Assembly: GCF_026212465.1 (NCBI RefSeq)
Contig: NC_080048.1
Span: forward strand, 35,727,971-35,791,970
DNA: 64,000 nt
Direction: 5' to 3'
From: Amaranthus tricolor
Lineage: Eukaryota; Streptophyta; Magnoliopsida; Caryophyllales; Amaranthaceae
Part shown: piece after piece, positions 23,501 to 34,370 of the stretch
Position numbering within the stretch: the stretch's first letter is position 1
Layout of the letters: each line of letters starts with the position of its first letter
Position numbers and translations under genes: made by a program
Notes under the pieces: generated by a model
Told to the model about the DNA's origin: nothing
What the model saw: the letters and a program-made list of their open reading frames with translations, nothing else
Database searches by the model: none

Positions 23501-24458
23501 ATGTAGCTCTTTGCTTAAGGTGGAGGACTTGAAAGAGTTGCTTTCAAGTGAATTTGATATGAAAGATCTTGGTGAAGCCAAGAAGATTCTTGGGATGGAG
23601 ATTTTGAGAGATCGGGCTAAGGGTGTCTTATACCTTAGTCAAAGGAAGTACATTGAGAAAGTTGTTCAACGTTTCTCCATGGATGATGCTAAAGGTGTGT
23701 CTACTCCTCTTGCTTCTCATTTCAAATTGTCCAAGAATTTGTGTCCACAAAAAAAAAGAGGAAGAAGAGCAAATGGTAAGAATTCCATACACTAGTGCCG
23801 TTGGTAGCGTTATGTATGCTATGGTATGCTCTAGGCCCGACATTGCTCATGCGGTGAGTTTGGTGAGTAGATATATGTCTAATCCGGGTAAGGGACATTG
23901 GGAGGCACTAAAATGGCTATTGAGGTATTTGAAAGATACTTCAAATGTTTGTCTCATGTATGGGAAAAATTCAAGTGAGCTAACCGGGTTTTGTGACTCG
24001 GATTATGGTGGTGATCTAGATAATAGAAAGTCCACAAGTGGGTTTGTGTTTACTTTGGGTGGTTCGGCGATTAGTTAGCAATCATCTTTGCAAGATGTGG
24101 TTGCTCTTTCTACAACCGAAGCGGAGTACATAGCCGTGGCCGAGTCATTCAAGGAAGCAAAATGGCTTAAAGGTCTTGTTGGTGAAATGTGCAACAAAGT
24201 GTGTGAGGTAAGTGTGCATTGTGATAGTCAAAGTGCAATTCATTTGGCTAGGAATCAAAACACATTTCATAGAAGGTCCAAGCACATTGATATTAAGTAT
24301 AACTTTATCCGGGATGAAGTTGAGCACAAAAGGGTGTCATGTTATTGAAGAAAATTGACACTACGGAAAATCCGGCCGACATGATGACAAAGTCATTACC
24401 TACTACCAAGTTTGAGTTATGTGTTGACTTGGTACGTTTAGCTCCTTGCTTGAGATAA
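20534..24458 (+). pseudogene. Copia gag-pol, multiply frameshifted
   Basis: The reading starts at ATG 20534. Gag has a zinc knuckle (CNYCKLKGHIKKDC). Protease has the active site DSGC (about 21416). Integrase has the H-H-C-C region and DDE core (TLRTDNGLEF; PQQNGVAERMN). Reverse transcriptase has YVDDML (about 23480), and RNase H has TSGFVFTLGG and STTEAEYIA. Gag to integrase is one intact frame of about 725 codons, ending at 22708. Breaks follow: a frameshift near 22680, an in-frame TAA at 22786, a one-base loss near 23100, a frameshift at the A-run near 23750, TAG at 24076 in place of a tryptophan codon, and a small indel near 24335. As read, this copy cannot make active reverse transcriptase; sequencing errors in homopolymers could explain some breaks. 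Confidence 0.9.
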
Positions 24459-24544
24459 TGCCCTCTTGGGCATTTTGAGGTGTGTATGTTTTTTTTGAAT
24501 ATGAAGTGGATTGATGAATGTTGTGACTTGGGTGAACTCAAGTC

Positions 24545-24555
24545 AAGGTGGAGAT
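24545..24555 (+). promoter_or_regulatory. Polypurine tract
   Basis: AAGGTGGAGAT immediately before the right LTR; the usual second-strand primer site of Copia elements. Confidence 0.85.
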
Positions 24556-25151
24556 TGTTATGAATGGTAGTATACTAATGTGATTATAAATGATAGTATA
24601 CTAATGTGTGACTTGAGTGCACATTAAAGGGTTGAATTCATGTGTGTGACTCTTGAGTTGTGGAATCCAAAAGGGTGTAATAAGGTGAAGAGTATTCATG
24701 GGAATTATTGGTGTTAATGAAGATTAAGGTGAAGAGTCTCATGTGTGTGACTCTTGAGATGATGCCTTTTGAGGTTCTTAGAGTTATTTCATAGTATTCA
24801 TTACCCTAAATTAACTATGTATTTATGTGAGCCATTCATCTTCAAGTACCTAGCACTATAAATAGGGCTCTCATACCCACACTTCAAGTATGCAAAACAC
24901 ATCAAACACAACCCTTAAGCCAAACACATAGCCTATTGTTGTTATCTCTATCTCAATTGTAATTCTTCATATTGAAGTGTTGTTTGTATTCATTTGATAT
25001 AATATAAACATAAACTACACACCACGGAGGACGTAGCCATCATTGGGTGAACCTCCTTAAATCTTTGTGTCCTTGTTTGTTACTTTGTCAAACTTAATTT
25101 TGCTCATTGTTGTTTGTTCTTAACATCGTAAGTATTTGGCGATCGTTTTCA
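24556..25151 (+). repeat. Right (3') LTR of the Copia element
   Basis: 596 bp, identical to the left LTR except for one base (C in GAACCTCC near 25050). It is followed by the TSD GTTAA. Confidence 0.97.
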
Positions 25152-25156
25152 GTTAA

Positions 25157-27244
25157 ATATTTATTATAAGTTATAACTGTATGATATTAATTTTATATAT
25201 CTAGCAAGATCATAATTTTTGTTAAATTATTACCCTTATAATTTTTGAAGGTCAAGGAATCTGACAATTTAGAGCCTACTCCTTAAAGGTACGGCCTAAA
25301 GGAGTACGCACTAAGGATGATCGGCGTGTCCTAATTACCGAATATGACAAAAAAATTGAAGTAAGTTGAAATTCAGTTAGTAGTTTTATAGATTATCTTT
25401 AATTGTTATCTAATTTTCATATTTTTAGTCAGGAGCACTACCGCAAACTAGAAGCAAAAACAATAAGAATGGGCGAAGAACTTAATCACTCTAAAATTTA
25501 TGTAGAGCGATCATGGAGGTAAATAAAAACAAAAAAAACGCCTTCATTTCTTGGGATTAAGTAAATTTTAAGTCTTAATATCTCTAAGTACGCATTATAA
25601 AAATTATAAAAATTATATATTAAAAAATTTTACATCAAGACAAATCTAACAAGATAATATATTTTATCTTTAATACATATTTTAAAAATCTAATTTAAAT
25701 TTTTCTCTTAAAGTGGACAAGTTAAAGTGGACAAACAAAAAATTGAGAGTTTCTATCTTTTTCTTTCCCTCTTAATCTGAGTACAGGATGTTAAGCTTCT
25801 TTACCAAGCTTTCAAGATTTAAATAAGTTAAAAAGGGAAGGGAACATTTCAAATTAATAAGTATAACAAATTATGTGAGATAATTATATTCGATGTACCC
25901 AATAATATTAATTTACATATTATTACAAGGGGTTTCAAAGAAAATAGAGACCTAAAAAGGAAAATAGGCCCTTCACCATCTAATGTGAAATAATAAAGTA
26001 TTTATTAATTCCAATATTTGTACTTATAATAAGAAAAAATCTCATTGCTCTATTATAATTTTTGTTAAAAAAAATGCATCTATGAGATAATGATGTTAAG
26101 GTAAACAATAATAGATAAAAAATTTATAATTTTTCAAAAATTATCTATAAAAATTAATTTTTATCATCAACTATCTTCAATAAAGTTTTGTCAAAAATAC
26201 TTACAAATATTAAGTTTTTGTTAGAAAGTATGTTGACAATTTTTTTTTTCAAAAACTACTTGAAAGCTATTTTCTTTATTAACACTACCTACTAATTACG
26301 AAAAACATTCAATTTTTTGTTAGTATGAACATGCCACGTGTTTTTGTTTGTTCTCAATACACTAAATTGGTTTCAAAAAAAAACACCAAATTAAAAGAGA
26401 TCGTATCTTTTGATATAATATGAAACCAAAGAATTAAAAATCTTTAACCGTATTAAATAATAAACATATAGAAGTATATAAACTAAATAAAAAAAAACTT
26501 TGAAAAGAAAAAGCACTCTTTGATGGAAAGTATTAATTTTTTTGACAATAAAAGTTATTCCAGCGTTATTTCTATTTATAATTAATTACAATATATTTTC
26601 CTAATTATTAAGAAATAATTTGTCTAAAAGTAAAAATAAAAGAACTAAAGTGGTCCTAGTAGGATTCTTTCCCAACCCTAATAAAATCATATGCCATGCG
26701 TTACTATATGCCACTAGGACACAATCATTGATGGTTGTTAAATTATTAACTAAATATTCATTAACGTAATATGTAGGCCCTTATTTTCGACACTTATGCT
26801 TGGGCCCTGTGCAATGGTACATATTACACAGCCTAATTGCCGGTTGTGCATATTAAATAAGACGACTACAAAAAGGTAGTAACTTTTGTAGAATTTCTAG
26901 TCTTATATATTGATGTTGTACTCTCTTTTCACTCATTTATAAAGCAATATAATAAGCTATGTTTTAGGTGATTTTCATTTACATAGGAAGTAGAGCATAA
27001 ATCGTTTCTGTATGAAACATAAAACATAAATAAAATGGCGAAAAAATATTGTGATACCCAAGAAAAAATAGCAGCGGCATCATCAATACTTAATAATTGG
27101 TATGTCAAGATTCAAAAATGTATGAGCCAGACAGATGAAAATGGCTAGTAAATTTACAATTGCATGATACTAATTACTACCATCACATACTCATAAGCTA
27201 GTACTTGTCTACTTGATACTATACTAACAGCCTACTGTATCATA
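25157..27244. other. Intergenic DNA, no gene recognised
   Basis: AT-rich DNA downstream of gene C and upstream of B before the Copia insertion. Short coding-like words near 25230-25510 are too broken to assign. Nothing else is supported. Confidence 0.35.
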
Positions 27245-29785
27245 CTACATAACAATGCACGCTGCGTTACGTGGTGCACATACGCATCTACAATAATCAG
27301 AAGCTTCCATAGTGTCTAATGTACTGTCAGTGTCTGCATTATCATCTTCATTCGCAGAAAGACAAGTCGAAGTAGCGTTGTTATTCATTGTAGTCGTGTT
27401 TGGAACTGCAGGCTCATAACTTCTAGGCAGGTTCAGAATATCGTCTGATATGTTGTCCTGCCTGTCCACATTATCATGATCATCAGAAGAATTACAAGTA
27501 GTGTCGGTGGTGTTATACATTATAGGCATCTTCGGCACAGAAGACTCGTCACTGACCTGCATGTTCACAGCTTCCGTATCGTCTGATGTGTTGTCCTGAC
27601 TCTCCACATTATCATGTTTTTCAAAAGAACTACAAGTAGTGTCGGTGTTTTCATTCATTATAGTTGTCATTGGCACTGCAGGCGCATCACTAGCCTGCAG
27701 GTTTGCAGCTTCCATATCGTCTAATTTTTTGTCCTGCCTCTCCGCATTTTCAAGATCTTCAAAAGAACTATAAGTAGTGTCGGTGTCACCATCCATTTTA
27801 GTTATAGTTGTCTTTGGCTCTACAGGATCATCCCTATCCTGCAAGTTCACAGCTTCCATATCGTCTGATGTGATGTCCTGCCTCTCCACATTTCCAAGAT
27901 CTTCAAAAGAACTATAAGTAGTGTCGGTGTCACCATCCATTTTAGTTATAGTTGTCTTTGGCTCTACAGGCTCATCCCTATCCTGCAAGTTCACAGCTTC
28001 CATATCGTCTGATGTGATGTCCTGCCTCTCCACATTTCCAAGATCTTCAAAAGAACTATAAGTAGTGTCGGTGTCACCATCCATTATAATCGTCTTTGTC
28101 TCTACAGGGTCATCCCTAACCTGCAGGTTCTCAGTTTCCATATCGTCTGATGTGTTGTCCTGCCTCTCCATAATTTCTAGATCTTCAAAAGAACAATAAG
28201 TAGTGTCAGTGTCACCATCCACTATAGTCGTCTTTGGCTTCGCAGGCTCATCACTAGCCTGCAGGTTCTCAGCTTCCACATCGTCTGATATGCTGTCCTG
28301 CCTTTCCACATTTACATGATCTTTAGAAGCACTACAAGTAGTGTCTGTGTCGCTATTCATTATATTCGTCTTTGGCTCTACAGGCTCATCACTAGCCTGC
28401 AGGTTCATAGCTTCCACATCGCCTGATATGATGTCCCGCCTCTCCACATTTTCATGATCTTTAAAAGTACTACAAGTAGTGTCTGTGTCGCTATTCATTA
28501 TATACATATTTGGCACATCAGGCTCATCACTAGGCTCCACTTCCAGTTCCCAGGGACTCATGTTCTTCTGCATGATCCGCATCTTCGCAAGAACTTCAGG
28601 TCTTACATTCCATTCAACCTGGAAATTGAGCAAATTAGTAATCCACATTCAACACTTGTTGTCAATTCTAGCAAGCAGAATGTTATTGAAAGGGTGCTAC
28701 AATATACTACCTGAAATTTACTTGTAAATCTAAGTGCAATGGAAGCTCTTAATAACATTTACAAAATTCTAAATTCCCCCAAAAAAATTATTCAATTTTT
28801 ACCATTAAGACACTTAACATAAACCAAGATTTCAACTCTTGACATGAATTAAAATATGCAGCAAATATACCTGAAGCATCCGCCACAAAGAATCCGGCCA
28901 AGACTCATTATCATGATTGACATCCAAAACTTTTCCGTGATACCAATACTTTCTTGGCTCACCTCCGGACTCATTACCAATCTTTACCTTTATTTCACGT
29001 CTCCATCCAATATCCCGAGCAGCCTCAACTTTTTCCGCGGCCACAACAAACTCTGGCAATCCCAGTGTAGGATAATATACAGCCTCAAAACTCTCCTTAT
29101 TCGCTGCTTTCTCAATCGCATTTTCTACTTCATTAGCCGAATTCCTCCCTGCTTTAGTACTCCAATTTACAGCCCTACGAATTCCAATAAAATGCTCATT
29201 GGTTGATTCTTTCAGCATCAAAACAATAGTATCTCCTGCTTTTAACTTCTTTATTCTAACAAATTCAGGCCAATTAGTAGTAAACATCATGCTCTTACGC
29301 ACTCCCGGAACTAGCATGAATTCCCAATTTTCACCATGAATATCAGTCATCCGGATCTTTTGACTAGAATCTATCCGTGGAAAAATGCGATTCGCACAAT
29401 CATTGATAATAGTATAAAAATTAAGTGCCGTATATGGAGGTTTAAAAACATTGCTAAACGAAAGAACATTCTCGATACTCTTCTGATCGACTTTAATTAG
29501 GTTTGAACCAGAATTACTCATTTTACTATTATTCCAAGGTTCAAGAAGAAACTTGGCATAGGCTTGTTCAGTATCAGGATCAGCGAGTAACCAAACATTC
29601 GCAACACGACAAAGCACAGAACGAATTGAAGAAGATGAAACAGTAACGATTGAAGAAGCATGTTCAATATGTCCTTGCGGAAAGTAGTAAACCAAAGAAT
29701 CCACTTTTGGTATCTCAATCAAAATTCCTGCACAAGCTTGCCATATTTCTGGATCTATTACACGTTGATTTATCGACGACGCCAT
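27245..29785 (-). CDS. ARF-like B3 protein C with acidic tandem-repeat tail, 762 aa
   Basis: Two exons: 29785-28871 (305 codons, starting MASSINQRV) and 28618-27245 (457 codons plus stop), with a 252-bp GT-AG intron, phase 0. Residues 14-42 hold the ARF signature (IWQACAG…YYFPQGHIEH). The B3 domain covers about 107-205 (VLSFSNVF … MTDIHGENWEFM … GDTIVLML … IGIRRAV) and the ARF domain about 230-305 (FEAVYYPTLGLPEFVV … SLWRMLQ). Exon 2 begins VEWNVRPEVL…MSPWELEVE and then contains about nine acidic repeats of about 46 residues (core DGDTDTT / ERQD / SDDMEA.NLQ). The tail ends in a Cys-containing segment. Canonical ARF features missing: the HGGFSV loop, Q-rich middle region and PB1 domain. A nuclear transcription factor role is inferred from the domains; whether it binds an auxin-response element is open. 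Confidence 0.87.
27310..28570 (-). repeat. Coding tandem repeat, about nine units of 138-141 bp
   Basis: Units read approximately S/RDEPVEPKTTI, then DTDTT, ERQD, SDDMEA and NLQ. The three central units (about 27720-28135) are nearly identical, which points to recent unit duplication; the end units are diverged. The frame is preserved throughout, and some units carry an extra codon (ITKMDGD versus IMDGD). Confidence 0.92.
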
Positions 29786-29868
29786 TAAAAGATATTACTC
29801 GAAATCTTGATTTGAGCCGTGGAGACGATGGTTCTACGTAGGAAAAGAAAGAGAAAACAATAAATAAA

Positions 29869-29887
29869 GCGGGAAAGAGATTTATAT
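29869..29887 (-). promoter_or_regulatory. Core promoter of ARF-like C: TATA box plus TTTCCCGC
   Basis: The minus strand reads CATATAAATCTCTTTCCCGC, about 85-105 bp upstream of the ATG. The TATA spacing is suitable. The TTTCCCGC word (E2F-like) recurs at the same place before gene B. A second shared block, CAAGATTTCGAGTA, lies in both leaders. Confidence 0.55.
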
Positions 29888-30176
29888 GGCTTGTCATGGT
29901 GAAGTTTTGAAAAAATTTAATTTAATAATAAATATTATCAATTTATCATAATAATACTCGTGTATTTCGTATGTAAAAGCTATGTCGGTCTTGGGATTAA
30001 AATAGGCAAATAATATTAAAAAAAAAAGGCTGCAACTAGTAAGATTTTCGATTCCAAAGAACATGTAAATACAAACGAAGATAAAATAGGATAAGAAAAG
30101 ACACAAAGTAAAATGCCTTTAATAAAATGATTTATTTTTAAAATTAAGTACACAATCAAGAATTCAAATTTTATAA

Positions 30177-30361
30177 AGGAAAAGGATACTTCAAGTATCT
30201 CACACAAACTATATATGTTTCCCTCATGGAGAAAGTAAAGAGGATGAAAAGGATGCAATCAAGAAACCTCAAGTTGATGCCTGACCCAGTAAGAGTCGAA
30301 TCCCAAACTTTTGTCAACATACATATGTTCTATCCATTGAGCGACAAATGGTTTTGGTATA
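30177..30361 (-). mobile_element. tRNA-derived SINE, about 185 bp, with a 16-bp TSD
   Basis: The minus strand begins CCATTTGTCGCTCAATGG (A-box-like) and about 50 bases later has GGGATTCGACTC (B-box-like), an RNA polymerase III promoter of tRNA type. AATTCAAATTTTATAA occurs on both sides, at 30161-30176 and 30362-30377, as expected for target-primed insertion. The 3' part is not tRNA-like and ends pyrimidine-rich. A tRNA gene is ruled out because the remainder does not fold into a cloverleaf. Confidence 0.7.
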
Positions 30362-30867
30362 AATTCAAATTTTATAAGGTTAAAAATTAAAAAATTAATT
30401 TGCTTATTATTTTAGTATATATAATTCAATAATAAAGAGAGACATACATTACTATGTATGCATCATATTTCTTACATTTTCCTGAAAATTTATATTCTAA
30501 CGGTTATCACCACTGCTATTTTTAATACTAACAATACTAAATCAAACAACCAAAATGTATTGCGTTTTTGTATGGTGAATATTAGCACTTTTATTGATGA
30601 TGTATCTTCACATATAAAGCAATGTAATGAGGCAAATTATAGATGATTTTCATTACACAGGAAAGTAGAGAGTATATGTCGTAAGCGTATGTTACAAGAA
30701 TACTCACGTTTTGGATGTGTTCATCATCGCGCATTTTAGCTGTATATTTTACTTGAAATGCTACTTAATAAAAAATTTAGTATTGAACAAAGTCGCGTTT
30801 TTAAGTAGAATATTTTAAACAATAACAGTTATTTGCAGATTACCACAAAAAAACAAAATATATACTA

Positions 30868-31123
30868 CTACCTCTTATTCAACTTAAATGTCCCATTTGA
30901 TTTTTGACACTATTCACTTATCACTCTATATTTGTATTTTACTCTTAATCTATAAGTTAAAACATAATAATGTAGGATCTTGTTTGATTTGTCTCAATAC
31001 AAGGATTGTTAATATCAACTTTTTATAATTTTTATTAAGAATAATTTAAGATATTAAAGGTTAAAATGTTGACTCGGCAAGTGTGAAAAGTCAAATGGGA
31101 CATTTAAGCTGAATAGGAGGGAA
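30868..31123. mobile_element. Stowaway-like MITE, 256 bp
   Basis: Terminal inverted repeats: CAACTTAAATGTCCCATTTG on the left and CAAATGGGACATTTAAGCTG on the right, with CTACCTC and GGAGGGA outer ends and TA on both sides. No coding region. Confidence 0.75.
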
Positions 31124-33240
31124 TATTAAAATAAACAAAATTAAAAAAAAGATAAAATAGATTCTCAAAACCCCTCCTATAAAATTAAGACACATAAGTG
31201 TGATTTACTACTTTCATAAATAACCGTTATTTACTTATATATCCTCCGTTTTAAGTACTTTTCAAAAAAAAATGGCATATTAGGTAGTATTTACTATTTA
31301 GTACTTTGATAGTTATTTACAAAATCGTTGATAATTCACTGCTATGATATCAGTAGAAAACAAAATTGCATTTATAAAAATAAATATGGAAGATTCAAAA
31401 AATAAATAAAATCCATAATTTGACTAACAAGTAACAACAAACAATTTTTTTTTTCAGTCAAATCTACGAGAGAGAAAAGTAATTCATTGCTGCCTTTTTT
31501 TAGGTTTGTGGTAACTTTCATTTTCACTTGGAATTCATTGTTTTACTTTTTAATTTAAATGCTCATTTTCATTTCCTTTACTGGTTATATTAGAAAAAAA
31601 TTCTATGTAATATGTTATTTTTCAAAAATATTAATTTAATATTTTACGATAGACTGATATTTGGATTTAGAATTTAATCGCTGTCATTTCTATTCAATTT
31701 TTCTGATTGATCTTCAATTTATTTTTGTCATATTACTATTGAAGTTTAATTAATAAATCAAATCAAATAATTATAAACTTAATAAACAAAAAATTATGTA
31801 TTTAAAATTATTCAAAATAACAAATTATATTCTCACAAGTCACAACTAACTGTAAGCATGACTATGAGGATGATATAGGTGTTCAAAACAGACCCAATGA
31901 CTCGACATTTATCCGACTTTATAATCGAACTCGATTTGACCTGACTTAAAAATAAATTTACAATTATGTAAAAATCAATGTGGACACAAAATCTGATTTT
32001 TAACCGATCCGAAATGAACCCAATAACTCGAATGAACACCTCTAATGACCATTCTGTGTACGACTAAGACAGCTATTTTTGTCAAACAGTAATATTATAG
32101 GTTGCAAGTTAGACAGAAAATGGCCAAGTGCAGACTGTTAATACTTTACTAATGTGTCCTCTTTGACTTGCATCAAAGAAGAATTGGAAAGTGGTAATAA
32201 ATAAAGAGAGCGAATGAATTGTATAGATGAAATTAAAAGAGAGTTAAAATGTAGGGATGAAATCAAAAAAAAAAGTGATGGGCCATTATCAAAAAATAAA
32301 AATGATGCAAATTAAATAGAACAAACTAAAATGAAAAATGATACAATAAAACGGAGGAAGTACTTAGCACTCTCGAAATTTGTTCATTTTTTAACTGTAA
32401 ATCTAAATTGTAGCAAGATACTCTTTAAGTTTTTCATTTGTTGGCTCCAAATTTACATTTTAATTAAGGTAATTGTAGGAATAGTATGAAATTTAGTGAA
32501 TTTGAAATTTTATATTGAATAGATTTGATACGTTGGAAATCTTAGTGAGATATGATTAATATAAAATTTAGTGCATTGTAGAGTAAATTTTAATTGGATT
32601 GAAATTCCCCTATTAATTTTCGTAGTTTATCTAATAAGAAATTATGATCAAAATGTGAAAGAAAAGTTTTTTTTTGGTTTGTTTTAATGAATATTCCAAA
32701 TCAAAATCCAAACCTAACCTATAAAAGCAACAAAATATCATAAGCTACTCTTATGAGAGATTGTCTCTCGATGAGACAACCTCAAAACAAGCAACATACA
32801 CGCTAATAATTGTATTAGTAGCAATAAATTAATAAAATATCATTTGTAGCAATAAATTAGGACAGAGTACAAGTCTTTGAACGAGATGATATGGTTCCTT
32901 CAAGTTCCGACTCATTAGTTTAGTTAATTTCACTGCATAATTTTGACTTGCTGTTCTACAGTCAGTACAATTTCGACTTGCTGTTCTGCAATTAGCAAAA
33001 ACTGGACATGCAAAGAATAAGATTCTGGAATGAATAGGTTTCTTCTATATGGTAGTTGAAACGGTAAAGTCTCGGCCAGGCAAATTACAAGAACAATACA
33101 CTGCTTGCCAATTGTAATCGACAAAAAAAGACCTAACAAGTGGCACTGCTTTTTTACCTCAAAATGCATCTGATCTTTCCAGGAAGATTATGATCCCTTC
33201 GCGTGGCAGTAGAGAGTACAGTCCTTGAGCAGCAAAAAAG
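31124..33240. other. Intergenic DNA with a small inverted-repeat element
   Basis: AT-rich. A 165-bp segment at 31877-32041 is bounded by AGGTGTTCA and TGAACACCT, with CCCAATGACTCG and CCCAATAACTCG inside the ends; it looks like a MITE without a clear TSD. At 32735-32800 there is a partial GAGAGATTGTCTCTC unit related to 52664-52835. No gene. Confidence 0.4.
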
Positions 33241-33245
33241 TCTTA

Positions 33246-34370
33246 TTATTCTTCTACTTTGGAACTTGACTCTAAATTGTTATGATCTTCTTTATTGTTC
33301 TGCATCTCCAACAGTTTTTGTTCTTCCTCTTGGCTTTCGTGTGGCTCTGTGGCTTTCACGGGCTTTGGTTTGCTTGTAGACTGCTGATACATAACACCAC
33401 CCGACATACAGATAAGAAGACCAACTGTTCCGACAAGAGTTGAATGTTTATCCCAGATTATAAGGTTGATAACAACGGTTAATAACTTGTTAACTATTCC
33501 AAGAACTGTAAAGCCTGTGGCGGAGATAGCTTTTCGGCAAGAGAAGCCAAAGAAAGAGATCGAAAGTCCAAACAAGCATGACAAAGCCACGGGCAGGATG
33601 ACACCAAATGAATACCAATCAGACTCGTCAGCTATCTCATGTTTTATTTTCTTCAGCTCGCCCATTATAAACAGCTCTAGTGGAAAGAGTAGAAGAGCTT
33701 CAAGATTGTTGTACAAGACTAAGCCCCATGTGTTCAAACCAATGGTCATAACCACATGTTTTATGTAAACAAAATCAATAGACATACTAACTAGGTAAGC
33801 TAAAGCCCAGCTGTAAGCCATCACTGTGAACTGATAATCGGTGATCACATATAGGACACTCCCACCAAAGATAGTGGCAATTGAGGCCCAAGTTTTGACT
33901 GATGGCCATGGCTGATGCAGAAAGAGGGTCTCTCCGATGGCAACAAAGATGGGGACTGCCGAGCGGAAGACAATGAATGTGTCTACGTTCGCATGGAGGA
34001 GGAGCTCACTATTGGTGAAAAGAGAGAGATAGAAGATAATTGCAGCAGGAAGGAACCGCCACATGGTCATAAGGTCAAGGCGGTCATGTTCTACCCACTT
34101 TAGCCAGCCACAAACTAAAACGCCTGCTGCACTGGTGAAATACTGCAGTGCAGTTAGTGCACCAGGATACGGGAATTTCATTACAGCCCATTTGTTGATG
34201 ATTGAGAGCAAAGATGCCGACAGGCAATAGCCAGCAGCTACTCCATATACTGATGCCTGTTGCATCAAGAAACCATTCCATGTCACTCGTACTTCAGTCC
34301 CAGAGGAACCAGTTGCATCTACATTTTTATTCACTTCAGTGGACTTTGGATTCTCGAGGTCGCCGGACAT
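33246..34370 (-). CDS. GONST3: Golgi GDP-sugar transporter, GONST3/GGLT1 type, 374 aa
   Basis: Nucleotide-sugar transporter of the NST/TPT superfamily. The closest match from memory is Arabidopsis GONST3, described as a Golgi GDP-L-galactose transporter supplying rhamnogalacturonan-II side-chain synthesis. The single coding exon starts at ATG 34370, giving MSGDLENPKS. About ten hydrophobic segments lie between residues 40 and 330. Seen directly: KFPYPGALTALQYF (65-78), HANVDTFIVFRS (126-137), the GIVNK motif (291-295) that contacts the guanine moiety in GDP-sugar transporters, and a charged C-terminal tail rich in E and K (335-374). The length matches the family. The bases before the ATG read TTCTTTGCAG, a splice acceptor, so the 5' UTR is interrupted by an intron. 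Frame and domains are intact; the substrate is by homology only. Confidence 0.9.
   Translation of the reverse strand: MSGDLENPKSTEVNKNVDATGSSGTEVRVTWNGFLMQQASVYGVAAGYCLSASLLSIINKWAVMKFPYPGALTALQYFTSAAGVLVCGWLKWVEHDRLDLMTMWRFLPAAIIFYLSLFTNSELLLHANVDTFIVFRSAVPIFVAIGETLFLHQPWPSVKTWASIATIFGGSVLYVITDYQFTVMAYSWALAYLVSMSIDFVYIKHVVMTIGLNTWGLVLYNNLEALLLFPLELFIMGELKKIKHEIADESDWYSFGVILPVALSCLFGLSISFFGFSCRKAISATGFTVLGIVNKLLTVVINLIIWDKHSTLVGTVGLLICMSGGVMYQQSTSKPKPVKATEPHESQEEEQKLLEMQNNKEDHNNLESSSKVEE

Larger units (their letters stand above)
19880..25151 (+). mobile_element. Full-length Copia LTR retrotransposon, TSD GTTAA
   Basis: Two 596-bp LTRs (19880-20475 and 24556-25151) start TGTTATG and end TTTTCA. 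GTTAA flanks both ends (19875-19879 and 25152-25156). A primer-binding site TGGTATCAGAGCC follows the left LTR at 20478, and a polypurine tract (AAGGTGGAGAT, 24545-24555) precedes the right LTR. By eye the LTRs differ at a single position (GAACTTCC in the left versus GAACCTCC in the right), so insertion is very recent. Domain order is gag, protease, integrase, reverse transcriptase, RNase H, i.e. Copia. The plus strand is opposite to the neighbouring ARF-like genes. The polyprotein is broken in several places. Confidence 0.97.

Noticed and set aside
28454..28727. Plus-strand open frames of 82-86 codons
   Set aside because: Antisense to exon 2 and the intron of gene C.
30283..30352. tRNA gene on the minus strand
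   Set aside because: A-box and B-box-like words are present, but no cloverleaf forms and long direct repeats flank a 185-bp unit; a SINE explains it better.
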